Source: Channallabes apus
Lineage: Eukaryota; Chordata; Actinopteri; Siluriformes; Clariidae
DNA length: 64,000 bases
Reading direction: 5' to 3'
Assembly: GCA_030522415.1 (NCBI GenBank)
Contig: CM060105.1
Span: 13,479,206-13,543,205, forward strand
In this document: positions 43,816-55,426 of the stretch, piece by piece
Position numbering within the stretch: position 1 is the stretch's first letter
How the letters are laid out: every line of letters starts with the position of its first letter
Notes under the pieces: model-generated
The model's database searches: none
What the model saw: only the letters and a program-made list of their open reading frames with translations
Told to the model about the DNA's origin: nothing
Program-made: the position numbers and the translations under genes

Positions 43816-44980
43816 CAGTCAAAACAGCTCGCTCCACTAAGGGAGATAATAATGAGAAAAGAAGAACTGTAAGATCTAATTGGAACTCAGATATAGTGTT
43901 AGCATTTGAATCCACCAAAAAGAAATGCAGACTGCATCTACTTTAAGTACACCTGATTATACCAAACCGTTCTATCTGTATGTGGCAAACCAAGCTGATG
44001 AATCTGCCTCAGCTATATTGATGCAGGAAACTTGCAGTAATAAGCTAGGGGGCTGGTTTTTGCTATTACAGCACTACGCTGGATAATATAACTCAAGGTT
44101 ATACACCATGCTACCAACAGGGTTTTGCAGCTGTATTTTATGCATACAGAAATGTATCTATGTACATTGACTACAGGTTACCGATAGGTTGTCTAAATTG
44201 ATAAAACAAGGGAAATTTGTTCTAACTCAAGCTCGCCTCTTAGCATATTCTTCACTGCTCACATATCCCGACATTAATATAAAGCGATGTGACACAGTTA
44301 AACCAGCTAAATTAACCCCTTAAGCCTATAAAGGAGTGTCTCATGATTTTGTGGCGAATTCATTGGCATTTACTAGGTTACGGCCTGATCAAGTCTAAAC
44401 CGATATCTGATGCAGAAATCACTTACTGTACTTTGTAGATGGGTCTAGTTTAGAGACCATGTAGGAAGTCACACTAGGTATCCAATAAAAATGAAGAACG
44501 GAGAAGACTGGTTAAACCGTCTTATCCCAGAATTGTTTGTAACCCTGTTTTACCCAATAATCTGAGCTGAAAAGTGCTAACAGCCACCTGCCAATTATCA
44601 AAAGGGCTAGTGGCAAATATTTTTACAGATTCATCCTATTCGCATGGTGTATCTGTTTGGAGCAGTATGGAAGCAAAGAAGGTTGAAAAAGCGTGAAGGA
44701 ACTCCCATTCAACGTGCTGAAAAAATAAGTAAACTAATGTCGGCTATGATGCTACCAATATGATTGGCTTTCATTAAATGTCAGACCCGTAAAAAGGGAA
44801 ATGACTATGTTACTAAGGGTAACAACATGGCAGACTTAGAAGCAAAGCGTGCACCAAAGTGTCAACTAGCTGTGCAAGCGCCCATAGTCCTTATAAGAAC
44901 CACAGCCTCAGTTAGAGGATATCATTTGTACTCAACATCAAGCAGATCCACACGAGCACTCGATGTGGCTGAGCGCAGAA
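43816..44980 (+). pseudogene. Endogenous retrovirus pol: RNase H remnant
   Basis: Stretches of retroviral RNase H coding sequence in shifting frames: a PDYTKPFYLYV block near 43950, a VDGSS-type block near 44440, and a terminal block with KCQTRKKGNDYV and NMADLEAK at 44780-44850, the usual H-x-x-G/D end region. Several stops break it. Interrupted at its right end by a SINE. Confidence 0.7.
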
Positions 44981-45177
44981 GTACATTTACATTTGCATTT
45001 GGCAGACGCTCTTATCCAGAGCGACTTACATTCTTATCTCATTACACATCTGAGCAGTTGAGGGTTAAGGGCCTTGCTCAAGGGCCCAACAGTGGCAACT
45101 TGATGGTTGTGGGATTTGAACCTGGGATCTTCCGAACCGTAGTCCAATGCCTTAACCACTGAGCTACCCCTGGCCAC
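44981..45177 (-). mobile_element. tRNA-derived SINE, full copy
   Basis: On the minus strand: A-box-like GGTAGCTCAGTGGTTAAGG, B-box CAGGTTCAAATCCC, CCACTGTTGGGCCCTTGAGC body, and the conserved tail AAGTCGCTCTGGATAAGAGC then TGCCAAATGC. Inserted in the endogenous retrovirus. Confidence 0.9.
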
Positions 45178-45836
45178 ACAGGGTATTTGGAGTTCACATG
45201 AAGGTCTGATCATAGCACCCACAGCACTGTTGAACATTTTTTGGTTTTAAATGCTCATGGACTTGGCCATTGTGTAAGAGGACAGGTTGTGAGAGAAATC
45301 AAGTAACATGGGTATTGGTCTTTATATCTGCATGCTATGGTTGAAGAGTTCCTAGCTTCATGTGAGATATGTGCTAAGCATAATGTCAGGAAGGGACACC
45401 TATAGGCTATATACAGTACCTGTACCAGAATGACCATTTAAGTACTTATGGGTGAACTATTTGGACAGGATAAAGTAGTGTTCTTGGCGAAAGGTACGTG
45501 CTTGTAATAACTGACAGATTTAGTAGATGGGTAGAAGTAATACCATCTGCAGATGAAGGCGCAGGAACAGTTATCAAATCGCAAGGGAAGTGATACCTAG
45601 ATTTGAAATTCATCAGAGATCAGTTCAGATAATGGATTAGTATTCATTCACAAAATGTAAGGCAGGTACTACAACCGTTGGGAGCTAAGCTAAGATTTGA
45701 GTATGTGCACAGTCTCAGGAAAGGTAGAAAGTATAAATGGCAATCTCAAAGCCAAGGTTAATAATATTTGTAGTAGTACAACGCTTACAGTAACTGGGTT
45801 TTAACTGATGCTTTACCCTCTGTACCAATGAGCTAA
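45178..45836 (+). pseudogene. Endogenous retrovirus pol: integrase remnant, left part
   Basis: Integrase zinc-finger remnant (FLASCEICAKH) followed by core remnants: a TDRFSRW-type block near 45510, SSDNG near 45625 and a VESINGNLK block near 45730, which are the three catalytic regions, in different frames with stops. It is cut at 45836 by the Ty3/Gypsy insertion and resumes at 54064. Confidence 0.75.
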
Positions 45837-46406
45837 TGTAACTACTCCAATCTGCGTTGTGTTTAATGACTGCGACAACTGACACCATTTCACGCCTTGG
45901 ATGGGATATTTAATTCTGATAAAAAAAACATTTAAATGTGGTGGTCACTTTCACAGCATTCTTCTCAAGACATCCCATTACAACCACTCTCTTGCTTGGC
46001 GCGAATATTAATCACATTTAACAGTAAATATGCAATAACGTTTGCAAATTGGAACATGTACCTGATAAAAAAAACATTTAAATGTGGTGGTCACTTTCAC
46101 AGCATTCTTCTCAAGACATCCTGCAATGACAGGTGCACAATAACTATTACAATGTAATTTTTCAACAAGAAAAAGAAAAAAAATACATGGTAAAAAAAAT
46201 AAAAAGAGCACAAAAAAAATAAAATTTTCAGGAGCACTCACCCATTACAACCACTCTCTTGCTTGGCGCGAATATTAATGACCTTACCGGAAGCAATTCC
46301 CAACGTGGCACCAGCCAATGAACAGAGAATGCAGGTTTATTGTGTTTAAAGGGCCATGCACCTAAAATTTCAAGCAAGTGGAAGCACCTTTTTCTAACCT
46401 GTTACA
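45837..46406 (-). repeat. 3' LTR of the Ty3/Gypsy element
   Basis: Ends in the inverted hexamers TGTAAC and GTTACA. It contains internal duplications: the GTGGTGGTCACTTTCACAGC block occurs twice (about 45938 and 46084), and the CTCTCTTGCTTGGCGCG block twice (about 45984 and 46253). Confidence 0.95.
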
Positions 46407-46418
46407 CTCCCCCCTACT
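46407..46418 (-). other. Polypurine tract
   Basis: The minus strand reads AGTAGGGGGGAG immediately before the 3' LTR, the normal primer for plus-strand DNA synthesis. Confidence 0.75.
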
Positions 46419-46907
46419 GAATTCCACTTGCTTCAACCTAAAACACGAATGCCTAAACTAACACTGACCACAACATAACATCAGGTATGTAACCATTAAG
46501 AACCATATACACATGAAAGAATGAAAAAAAAAAAAAAAAATACTGTATTACATGTTCAAAACTTTGACTGAAATTGTCAGTCCAATTCAGTGTACACACT
46601 ATTCCCCACCGGAATTAGAATGAAGAGAGGGTGGCCATTCCCCTCAACACTCATAGACAAACATGCCCCTTACATGTTAGTAACTCAATGACAATTCAGA
46701 CCTTCGAACACACAAGTTCTCCAGAAAACTGACTTAATCTCTGTTCCAAGTCCATACATCACATTAAACTCACTGAATTCGAAACAGTCAAAACAGAACA
46801 GGAGAAACATTGTAGTGACATATTAACTAATACAATGTAAACATACCATATGAAAAAGAATACAGAAAGATTAGTTACAATGTAAAACTCAAGCAGCGAA
46901 TTTATAT
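46419..46907. other. Non-coding 3' region of the Ty3/Gypsy element
   Basis: About 490 bp between the pol stop and the polypurine tract. No env or other open frame was recognised. Confidence 0.6.
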
Positions 46908-49900
46908 CTATCCCAGAACTTTTTGCTGGTTCATTATCTCAATAAATCTTGTAACAGGTTTAAACAGTCTACCAGCTCTTGATCTTACACGACTTAGTGA
47001 CATTTCAGCAGAAAAGCCGCGAGCACTAATATTAGAACCTGAAGCAGTTTCAACATGGTGGATAACATTAGGCCTTGTAGCACTCAAGGGAATAGGTGGA
47101 GATATTTCAGTTTGCTCTGCAGGTGTTTCAGGTACATTCTTGTCCATACCCTCTGTAACCTTATGACCCACAGGTCTCAGCTGAGTTGTACCAGAGCAGG
47201 AATTCTCGTCATGTTCCAATTCATTAGACTGGGTCACATTCACAGCCCTTATAGGCTCAAAAACTTCTGTAGATTCCCCAACATCTGTGTCTGCATCATT
47301 CATGTCATTAGGGGGTAGCTGAGACACCCACACTTGTGTCCTATAATTGGAAGCATCGTCAGACACATCAGCAACCACAGAGTCAACAATCTCAGAACTA
47401 CTCAGGTGGTTTTTGTTTACATCACTTTCCACGTCATCATCAGGAAGTGGAAGAAAGTTCACTGGCATTATGAGGTTACGATGTACAGTTTTCACAACAC
47501 CGGTACGACTGTGCTGAATTCTGTAGGTGTGACTGCCTTTGTTAAGGCCAACAACAGTGTACGTCGTATCCTCCCACAAATCAGCCAGTTTCCGTTTTCC
47601 ACGTGCCCCCTTGTTGGCAAGCAAGACTCGATCACCAACCTCAATTGGTCCTCCTTTGACCCTCCTATTGTACAAGTCAGCATGTCTCTTCAGCTGTTTC
47701 ATGGCAGACGCCTGCGCGACGTGCATTGCCTCCTTCATATCTTTTCGAAGAGTTTGGACATAACTGTCATAGTTTACAACATCAGGATTGTCCAGAACAG
47801 TTTCGAACACCAGGTCCACAGGCAGCCGTGGAACTCTACCAAACATCAACAGAAAAGGAGCATATCCTGTAGTCTCATGGATGGTGCAATTATAAGCGAA
47901 AGTTAGAGATTTGAGTACCTGGGGCCATTTGTGCTTGGTCTTTGCTGGCAGAGCACGTATCATACTTCCCAGAGTTCTGTTCATCCTTTCACATGCTCCA
48001 TTACCCATCGGATGATAGGGAGTCGTTCTCGATTTCTGGACTCCAGCAACAGTTAACAGTTCAGCAATCAGGGCACTCTCGAAGTTAGCTCCTCTATCCG
48101 AGTGAATTCGGCTTGGAAAACCATAGACACAGAAGTAATTATGCCACAATTGATGTGCCACAGCTTTGGCAGACTGATTTGGACACAAGAAAGCACTGGC
48201 CATCTTAGTGAAGTGGTCGGTTACGACTAGCACATCCAGAGAACGGTTGGCAGAGTCCTCAGCCGACCAGAAGTCTATGCAAACGAGTTCAAGAGGCTCC
48301 GTTGTAATGATGTTCTCTAATGGTGCACGACCCTCTGGTTCTGGTGTCTTGCTGATCACGCATCGTCGACAACGCCTCACATACTCCCTCACATCCTTCT
48401 CCAGGCCATGCCAAAAGAACCTTTGTCGAGTAAGATACAGAGTCCGCTGCTGACCTTGATGTCCTGCTTGGTCATGAACTCCTTTCAGGACTACAGTTTT
48501 CACTGCATCAGGTACGACATACAGGTAGGTTTTCCTTTTTGTGATGCTGTTCCTTGAAACCCTGTACAACACACCGTTTCTCATCACTAATTTTCCCCAG
48601 TGTTTCATAAGTCTCAGAACAGTTGTTGGTTCATTCGGTCGTTCCCTTCTGTTGGGTCTCCGTCCCCTCTCGACAAAGTAAATCACTCTGCTCAAAACAC
48701 TGTCTTCCTGTTGTCTTTTTATTAGGTGGTCATGGGACATCACATCAACGGCAGGTGATTCAAATGGCATTACTGCTTGTGGGAGGTGAGGCAACAACCA
48801 AGCATGTGACCTGACGTGTTTATCGCTATGTCTAGATGAGTACAGAACTGCTTCCACTTCCTGCATTGACATCGTGCCTGGTAGTGAGACTCTAGCGGTA
48901 TGACAGGCGACAGCCACGCCTTCAGTATCAGAAGTACTGCCAAAGGGGTGAGTAGACCAGCGGAAAACATCTTGGACGTGGTCCGTGTGCACATCTGCAG
49001 CTTCTGCCAATAACGCACTGTAAGGAACTCTTGTGAGACGATGAAGCACACTCGGGTGCACAAAGGGCTCTCGGCTCAAGGCGTCAGCAACCACATTCTT
49101 TGGACCAGGAACATACTTGATGTCAAACTGATAAGGTGCTAACTTAGCAACCCATCTATGTTCACATGCATCCAACTTTGCTTTGGATAAAATATATGTC
49201 AATGGGTTGTTGTCTGTCCAAACTGTGAATTTCTGACCCCTGAGCCAATGATGGAATTTGTCACAGATAGCCCATTTCATAGCGAAAAACTCTAGTCGAT
49301 GTGCAGGGTATCGTGACTGTGCATAGGTAAGCGACTTGCTTGCAAAGGCAACAGGTCTAGCCTTTGTTCCATCAGCTGGAAGCTGAGACAAAACTGCACC
49401 AAGCCCATTACTTGAAGCGTCTACTGAAAGCAAGAAAGGCTCATCGAAATTTGGATGAGCCAACACGACCTGATCAAGCAAGGCTCGCTTCAATTTGTGA
49501 AATGCTTGACTGCAGTCCTCAGTCCAATCTAAAGCTGACAGCTCTCTCCGACACACTCGATGCTTCCACTTCCCACGTGGCGCTTTTCTTCCAGCAGTAA
49601 GATTGAACAGTGGTTTGGCAATAGATGAGCAGTCTTCAATAAACTGTTGGTAAAACACTACCATACCAAGGAAAGACCTTATTTTCTGTTGACTGGGGAC
49701 ATTGGTACTCTCATCCATAAGATCCTCCTCGGTGACAGAAGTAATGGCTTTTACTTTTTCTGGATCAGTAGCAATACCATCTGCACTAATAATATGGCCC
49801 AAGAATTTCACAGAACTCCTCAAGAGATGACACTTCTTTGGAGCGAGCTTAAGATTATGAGTCTTCAAACGCTTGAACACCATTTCCAGGCGCTCTAATG

Positions 49901-51660
49901 CCAGCTCTTCTGTGGGTGCAAACACTAGAACATCATCCAGATAACACAATAGGCTGGTGAAATTCTGATCCCCGAATATCGTTAACATCATCCGCATAAA
50001 AGTGGCCGGACTGTTACACAGGCCCTGTGGTAAGCGATTATATTCATATAATCCAAAGGGCGATGTAAACGCTGTGTATTTCCGGTCATCTTCATGCACT
50101 TCTACATTATAGTAGCCAGATGTAAGGTCCATTGTAGAAAAATAGGCATTTCCACCCATCGCAGCAAGAGCATCAGCTTGGTGTGGAAGTGGATGCGCAT
50201 CCTTGATTGTGCGAGCGTTAATCCAACGGAAATCCGTACATATTCTCAAGTCACCTGACTTTTTCCAGATTAGGACAAGAGGCGATGCAAACTCACTGCA
50301 AGATTTTCGTATGATTTCACGTTCTTCCATCTCATCCAAAGCTTGGCGGAGTTTTTCATACTGATTTGGAGCAAGGCGTCTATACGGCAACCGAAAAGGC
50401 TTGTCGTCACTCAGACGAATACGATGAACAAAGCCTGTTGCCTTCCCACAGTCCAACTTGTGTCTGGAAAAGATAGAATGGTACTGAGAGATGAGTTGAA
50501 CAAGTCTTGCTTTACATTCTGCAGACACATTGCAAGACTCCACATCCAAGTCAGCTAAGCCTAAGTCACGTAAGACTGCCATGCCATCCGCAGTACATAA
50601 CTCATTCAATTCAGATTTGGTTGGCAAGCTTAAGGCATCTGTTGCACTCGTCTTTTCCTGTCTGTCAGTTAACACATCAACTGTTCTCTGAATTTTCTGT
50701 TCAAGATCCAGCAAGCAACTATCAGGAAATTTAGAGCAGTCAAAATCCCGCAATGCCATGCAAGGGAAGGCATCTGCAAGAGTAGAATTTCTCTTCAATG
50801 TAATGGTCTTTTCTGAAGGATTTATCACTTTGAGCGGAACCCATCCATCTTTACGAATCAAAGCTACTGTCTTTCCAACCAGTACTGACCTTGGCCTTGA
50901 TTTTACCCTGCTGGGCTCTAAAATAACAGCACTGCCAGCTGAGATGTCATGAGTGCTCTCAGTGAGTCTGCCCCAAACTAGATTTTCGGTCATAGGTTCG
51001 AGCGATACTGCCTTTTTGATCTTTACTGTTCCTACCAAATCTGGGACAGTACTATTTCTCCATTTCTCCACATTGGCTAGTAGGTCAAGCAGTTTGTTTT
51101 GTTCGATGTTGTCGGACTCAGGTTCAGACACACTTACTAGTAATTCTGTAGAACTTAGCTGATGGATCAAATGTTTCAAGAGATTACTGCCTAGGATTAG
51201 ATCATCACCTTGGCCTTCAACTACTAATGTTGGGACAGTGACATGACATCCATACACATCCATTTCCAGCTCGCTCATTCCTACGGGTTTTGTTCTGGTC
51301 CCTCCACATCCAACCAAAATAACATCTGTTGGAGCAAGTGAACAGTCTTGCAGTATACCAGCACTCAACAGTTGCGGTAAGAGCTTGGAGCTCATGGTGC
51401 AAGCCATTGACCCAGTGTCGAGCATTGCATTTGCCTTAACTTGTCCACCAATAATCACCGTAGTGTAAAACAGATCATCATATGGGTCCAATTTCTGTGT
51501 ATTTTGCAAGACAACTGTACATTCAGAACTATATTCTTCACATACGCTATTATAAACTGATTCCAGGTCATTATCTGAAGACAATGGGGGATCATCAATT
51601 GGCCTTGCACTCACCCCCTCCACATGCAGGCCTATTCGTTTCCCGTACGTGGAACAGCAT
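46908..51660 (-). CDS. pol: Ty3/Gypsy pol: PR-RT-RNase H-integrase
   Basis: One uninterrupted frame. There is no convincing own start: the first possible start is GTG at 51623, and the frame is open upstream to about 51660, overlapping gag, which fits expression by -1 frameshift. Counting from the GTG: protease DTGS at 69-72; RT with RLPQGLCNSPATF and the active site YLDD at 561-564; RNase H with LSVDASSNGLGAVL and TDNNPLTY; integrase zinc finger (HDQAGHQG to RRCRRC); and the catalytic D, D(35)E with IDFWSAED, HSDRGANF and NGACERMN. The order RT before integrase places it in Ty3/Gypsy. The C-terminal 200 residues after the integrase are acidic and of unknown role. All catalytic residues that I can check are present. 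Confidence 0.95.
51586..51644 (-). promoter_or_regulatory. -1 ribosomal frameshift signal, gag/pol
   Basis: On the minus strand, G GGA AAC in the gag frame (51638-51644) is a classic slippery heptamer. It lies two codons before the gag stop TAG (51632-51634). After a 5-nt spacer GAATA a stem can form: GGCCTGCA (51625-51632) with TGCAAGGCC (51601-51609), with one bulge. The loop GGGGG (51614-51618) can pair with CCCCC at 51586-51590, giving a possible H-type pseudoknot. A slip of -1 enters the pol frame (GKRIGLHVEG). Confidence 0.8.
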
Positions 51661-52972
51661 CAGACTCTGGTGACATTCTGACAGTGCAGGCTTTAGCTTT
51701 AGGACATTCTACACGTGCATGCCCTGCTTTGTAACAAAGAAAACACAGATGATTCGCCCTGCAGTGGAAATGCGTGGTATGTCCAACATCTCCACACACT
51801 TCACATGGTAAGGTAGGCCGCACCCTGCTTCTGTGTGACTTAGGCATGTGTCGTTCTGTGCTGGCCTGATTTCTCAGTTGTCCATTTTCCAAGACACGTT
51901 CTAACATTGCTAAAATCCGTTCCATGGGTTCAGTGGGCTCTTTAGGTGGAGTTTGACATACAGCATATTCTGGCAGAACTGTTGTCTTAACCTTTGTTTC
52001 AGAAGGTTGAACAGCAACTTCCTGTTTCAAAAGAGTAATGGCTGGGGATACTCTGAGCACAGAGCTGCACCGTTTCTCTTTACCATACTCTTCCAAACGT
52101 GCATGAACATCAGCTGCTGTCCACTGCTCCACTGGTCTGCATTTAAATATAAGAGAAAGCTCCGGGTCTGGACAATGTCTGATAAACATCACAGTGAGCT
52201 CATGGGACAAATCATCCGTCTTCTTATTCTGTCTCTTTAAACAGTCCTCTGCTACGTCCATGGCTCTATTTAGCCTCAGCCAGTAATCAAAAGGGTCCTC
52301 ACAAACTTGTGGGAGTGTGCCGTAAAAGTCAGCTAGCGGCATGCTGGAATAAGCTGTATCACTGAAATGCTGTTTCAGTAAATCAAAAATAGAACTTGGA
52401 CCCTTGCACAATTTAATGGAAGGATTACTGCGCAGACCGACCCTCACAACCTCTCGTGCACGCCCCATAAGTCTACTTATTACTTCATCAGCTTGTTCTT
52501 CAATTGGTGTCCCGATTTTACGCAAATACGATAGCACTGTGGCTTCCCATTCATGAATTGTGTATGAGTCAGTTTGGTCACCCCTAAAACAAACTGGTTC
52601 TTTAATTTCTGATTTTAGAACTCTGTTTAAGACAGATGATTCCACACTACCATGCCCACACACTTTTGACTCTAAGCAGGAAGCAATGCTTTCCCCAATA
52701 GAGCGTCCCATTCGCTCCACCATCCCAACTATTAATTCCATTGACTCATTGCCTTCCCTCAGCCTTGGTTGTTTTAGTGCACCCTCACTTAACAGAGGTG
52801 GTGGATGATTATTTGTGTCTTGTACAGTCTCTAAATCAGACATGGGAGTAGATGTGACAGGGGAATAAGCTAATCTACCTCTCCCCACTGATGGTGTAGG
52901 TGTAACCATGAAAAGCCCTCTACCCCTTCCAAAACTGTTCTCAGACTCCATTTCCAACACTGATAATTGCAA
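51632..52972 (-). CDS. gag: Ty3/Gypsy gag polyprotein, 446 aa
   Basis: Structural protein that packages the element RNA. It starts MQLSVLEMESENS; the inner methionine before ESENS is an equally good start. An N-terminal Gly/Arg-rich segment (GRGRG) is followed by a helical capsid-like region with WEATVLSYLRKIG and DPFDYWLRLNRAM. Two zinc knuckles lie near residues 390-424: CEVCGDVGHTTHFHC (slightly long) and CFLCYKAGHARVEC, a canonical C-x2-C-x4-H-x4-C. The stop at 51632 follows the frameshift site. Confidence 0.9.
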   Translation of the reverse strand: MQLSVLEMESENSFGRGRGLFMVTPTPSVGRGRLAYSPVTSTPMSDLETVQDTNNHPPPLLSEGALKQPRLREGNESMELIVGMVERMGRSIGESIASCLESKVCGHGSVESSVLNRVLKSEIKEPVCFRGDQTDSYTIHEWEATVLSYLRKIGTPIEEQADEVISRLMGRAREVVRVGLRSNPSIKLCKGPSSIFDLLKQHFSDTAYSSMPLADFYGTLPQVCEDPFDYWLRLNRAMDVAEDCLKRQNKKTDDLSHELTVMFIRHCPDPELSLIFKCRPVEQWTAADVHARLEEYGKEKRCSSVLRVSPAITLLKQEVAVQPSETKVKTTVLPEYAVCQTPPKEPTEPMERILAMLERVLENGQLRNQASTERHMPKSHRSRVRPTLPCEVCGDVGHTTHFHCRANHLCFLCYKAGHARVECPKAKACTVRMSPESDAVPRTGNE

Positions 52973-53480
52973 TTATTTTACAAAAAAAAAACAATTTTAT
53001 ATATTTGTAAAAAAAATGTACGTGTTGTCCCAAAATTTCTAAATAACACTTTCAAAGAGAAATAAAAAAAGAAGAAGAAAAAAAAATTCAATATATCCAA
53101 TCAAAATGTATTTGTGCCAACTTACAATCTCTACAATAAATCCCTTCAATTAATGTTTAATCCACATTTTTTTTTATTTATTTATTTTTTATTTATTTAT
53201 TTTAGTAGCTTTCAAACTAAATTATTTATATATTTATTCTACCCGGTTTAATCTACCACAGCTGTCGTTGTCCAAAAGGTCACTGTCTCATTGGAATCAA
53301 TATCAGAATACCAGAATTTTGTTCCTGCTGGCGGTGAAAAACGGTCCTTTACTCCTCCTTGTGGCCAAAAGCGGTACTGCACCCTACAGCTCCTCCCTCG
53401 AAAAGCTGTCGTCACCCTCGGTACGAATACCTCCGGAAACTCCCGATCAATCGGCTCAGCACGCTGCTTCCAGAGTCACG
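52973..53480 (-). other. 5' leader of the Ty3/Gypsy element
   Basis: Untranslated region between the primer site and gag, about 500 bp, AT-rich in the part near gag. It would carry packaging signals; none is individually recognisable. Confidence 0.6.
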
Positions 53481-53492
53481 GTCACGGCACCA
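53481..53492 (-). other. Primer binding site, tRNA-His type
   Basis: The minus strand reads TGGTGCCGTGAC, one base after the 5' LTR. It is complementary to the 3' end of tRNA-His (GTCACGGCACCA). The match beyond 12 bases is not maintained. Confidence 0.75.
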
Positions 53493-53493
53493 T

Positions 53494-54063
53494 TGTAACT
53501 ACTCCAATCTGCGTTGTGTTTAATGACTGCGACAACTGACACCATTTCACGCCTTGGATGGGATATTTAATTCTGATAAAAAAAACATTTAAATGTGGTG
53601 GTCACTTTCACAGCATTCTTCTCAAGACATCCCATTACAACCACTCTCTTGCTTGGCGCGAATATTAATCACATTTAACAGTAAATATGCAATAACGTTT
53701 GCAAATTGGAACATGTACCTGATAAAAAAAACATTTAAATGTGGTGGTCACTTTCACAGCATTCTTCTCAAGACATCCTGCAATGACAGGTGCACAATAA
53801 CTATTACAATGTAATTTTTCAACAAGAAAAAGAAAAAAAATACATGGTAAAAAAAATAAAAAGAGCACAAAAAAAATAAAATTTTCAGGAGCACTCACCC
53901 ATTACAACCACTCTCTTGCTTGGCGCGAATATTAATGACCTTACCGGAAGCAATTCCCAACGTGGCACCAGCCAATGAACAGAGAATGCAGGTTTATTGT
54001 GTTTAAAGGGCCATGCACCTAAAATTTCAAGCAAGTGGAAGCACCTTTTTCTAACCTGTTACA
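53494..54063 (-). repeat. 5' LTR of the Ty3/Gypsy element
   Basis: 570 bp, same length as 45837-46406 and no difference seen on comparison. On the minus strand it starts TGTAACAGGTTAG and ends GGAGTAGTTACA. Confidence 0.95.
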
Positions 54064-54490
54064 CTAACAAGCATGCAACCTAACACTAATACACACCTAA
54101 CCCCGCATGAAATGCTTACGGGTCAACCCATACCTGTGCCATTCTGTAGAAGCCATATAAAGGCCCACCGCTTAAACAATTTCAAAAATCTTATATGAAG
54201 AAACTAACTGCCATATATGAAGCAACTTATGTGCAGGAAAAGAGCAAGGAGACAATGAAGGAAAAGACGCTCCCATGTCCCATCACTCCAGGAGACCAGG
54301 TCTATCTGCAAGTGTTCAGGAGAAAGGCACAAGCCCAGGAGGGAGGGGCCCCACAAAGTGTGGCAGCCACTCCTTCAGTGATTCAAGTGAAAGACAAAAC
54401 CATGTGGTATCACTTGAACCATTACACGAGCGTCACCAAAAATATGAGTACCGAAAACGAAGGAAGAAAGAAAGAAGAACCTAACATCAG
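54064..54490 (+). pseudogene. Endogenous retrovirus pol: integrase remnant, right part
   Basis: Continues the integrase cut at 45836: an LTPHEMLTG block near 54105, a TPGDQVYLQVFRRK block at 54280-54325 (start of the C-terminal integrase domain), then frame shifts with a WYHLNHY-type end near 54405. Downstream to 54775 the sequence could be the start of env, but no frame supports it. Confidence 0.65.
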
Positions 54491-54775
54491 AAAAGTGCAA
54501 AGAAATTAAATCTTTATTGAGAAATAACCAACTATTGGCACAAGTTGGATAGCAAATTGCGCCGCTGCACCAAATTAAATATGAGAATCTGCTTGAGAGC
54601 AGCATCTACTTCTGATACAAACAAGACTGACTGACGGACTGACTTCGACCAGTTTTCCCCTGACACAATTAACAGGACAAACAACTGTACAGATTATGTG
54701 TGACAATGATTCATATTATCTACATTGTATAAATGCATTTCTGTTTAACTAACACTATATTGCTTTTACAGATAA

Positions 54776-55330
54776 AACAGCAGCAGCGACAATTCGACCC
54801 AAAACCGCTTCGCTCCTCTCTGCGAGACGGCACACGACGTCCTGGTCATCGGAGACTCCATCGCTCGTCACGTGCGTGCTACCACGGCTAAAGGTAAGGT
54901 GCACACACGCTGTTTACCTGGTGCACGTGTTCTTGATGTTGCTGCTCAGGTGCCTGCTGCCCTGAGGAGGAACATTGCAGCTGTGGTTCTTCATGCCGGC
55001 ACGAACGACACCAGGCTGAGGCAGACGGAGATCCTAAAGAAGGACTTCAGGAGCCTGGTCGAGAAGGTCCGCAGCACATCACCCACGACAAGGATCATCG
55101 TATCTGGACCGCTTCCCACATTTCAGCGAGGAATCGAGAAGTTCAGTAGATTATTCGCTTTTAATGAATGGTTACAAACTTGGTGTCAACAACAGAAATT
55201 ACGCTTTGTTGATAACTGGAATGTTTTCTGGGAGCGTCCTAGGCTCTATCACACCGATGGCCTACACCCTAGCAGAGCTGGAGCAGCGGTCCTCTCTGAC
55301 AACATCTCCAGAACACTACGAACCATCTGA
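54776..55330 (+). CDS. LINE ORF1 esterase (SGNH hydrolase) domain, 5'-truncated
   Basis: Frame open from about 54780 to the stop at 55328-55330. Block I is VLVIGDSIARHV (catalytic Ser in GDS), block III is HAGTNDTRL, and block V is YHTDGLHPSRAG (catalytic Asp and His). These are the SGNH hydrolase signatures of CR1/L2 ORF1 proteins. The true start is missing because of the truncation; the first ATG is at 54872, after the catalytic Ser. All four blocks are otherwise intact. Confidence 0.8.
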   Translation, partial: NSSSDNSTQNRFAPLCETAHDVLVIGDSIARHVRATTAKGKVHTRCLPGARVLDVAAQVPAALRRNIAAVVLHAGTNDTRLRQTEILKKDFRSLVEKVRSTSPTTRIIVSGPLPTFQRGIEKFSRLFAFNEWLQTWCQQQKLRFVDNWNVFWERPRLYHTDGLHPSRAGAAVLSDNISRTLRTI

Positions 55331-55426
55331 CTGGCGGTAAGTCATACTGTAGATTCCAAACATATTAGACACATCACAACTCACCGTAGTGATAGACGAA
55401 CACACATAGCTTGTCCTATAGAAACT

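Larger units (their letters stand above)
45837..54063 (-). mobile_element. Ty3/Gypsy LTR retrotransposon, apparently intact
   Basis: 8227 bp with two 570-bp LTRs in which I see no differences. The target duplication CTAA lies at 45833-45836 and 54064-54067. Order on the minus strand: 5' LTR (53494-54063), tRNA-His-type primer site, gag (51632-52972), pol with protease, RT, RNase H and integrase (46908 to about 51660), polypurine tract, 3' LTR (45837-46406). There is no envelope frame. Complete frames and apparently identical LTRs mean a very recent insertion that may still be able to transpose. It is inserted in the endogenous retrovirus. Confidence 0.95.

Noticed and set aside
45936..46241. 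Short open frames repeated at 53593-53898
   Set aside because: They are identical because they lie in the two LTRs; no protein motif is present.
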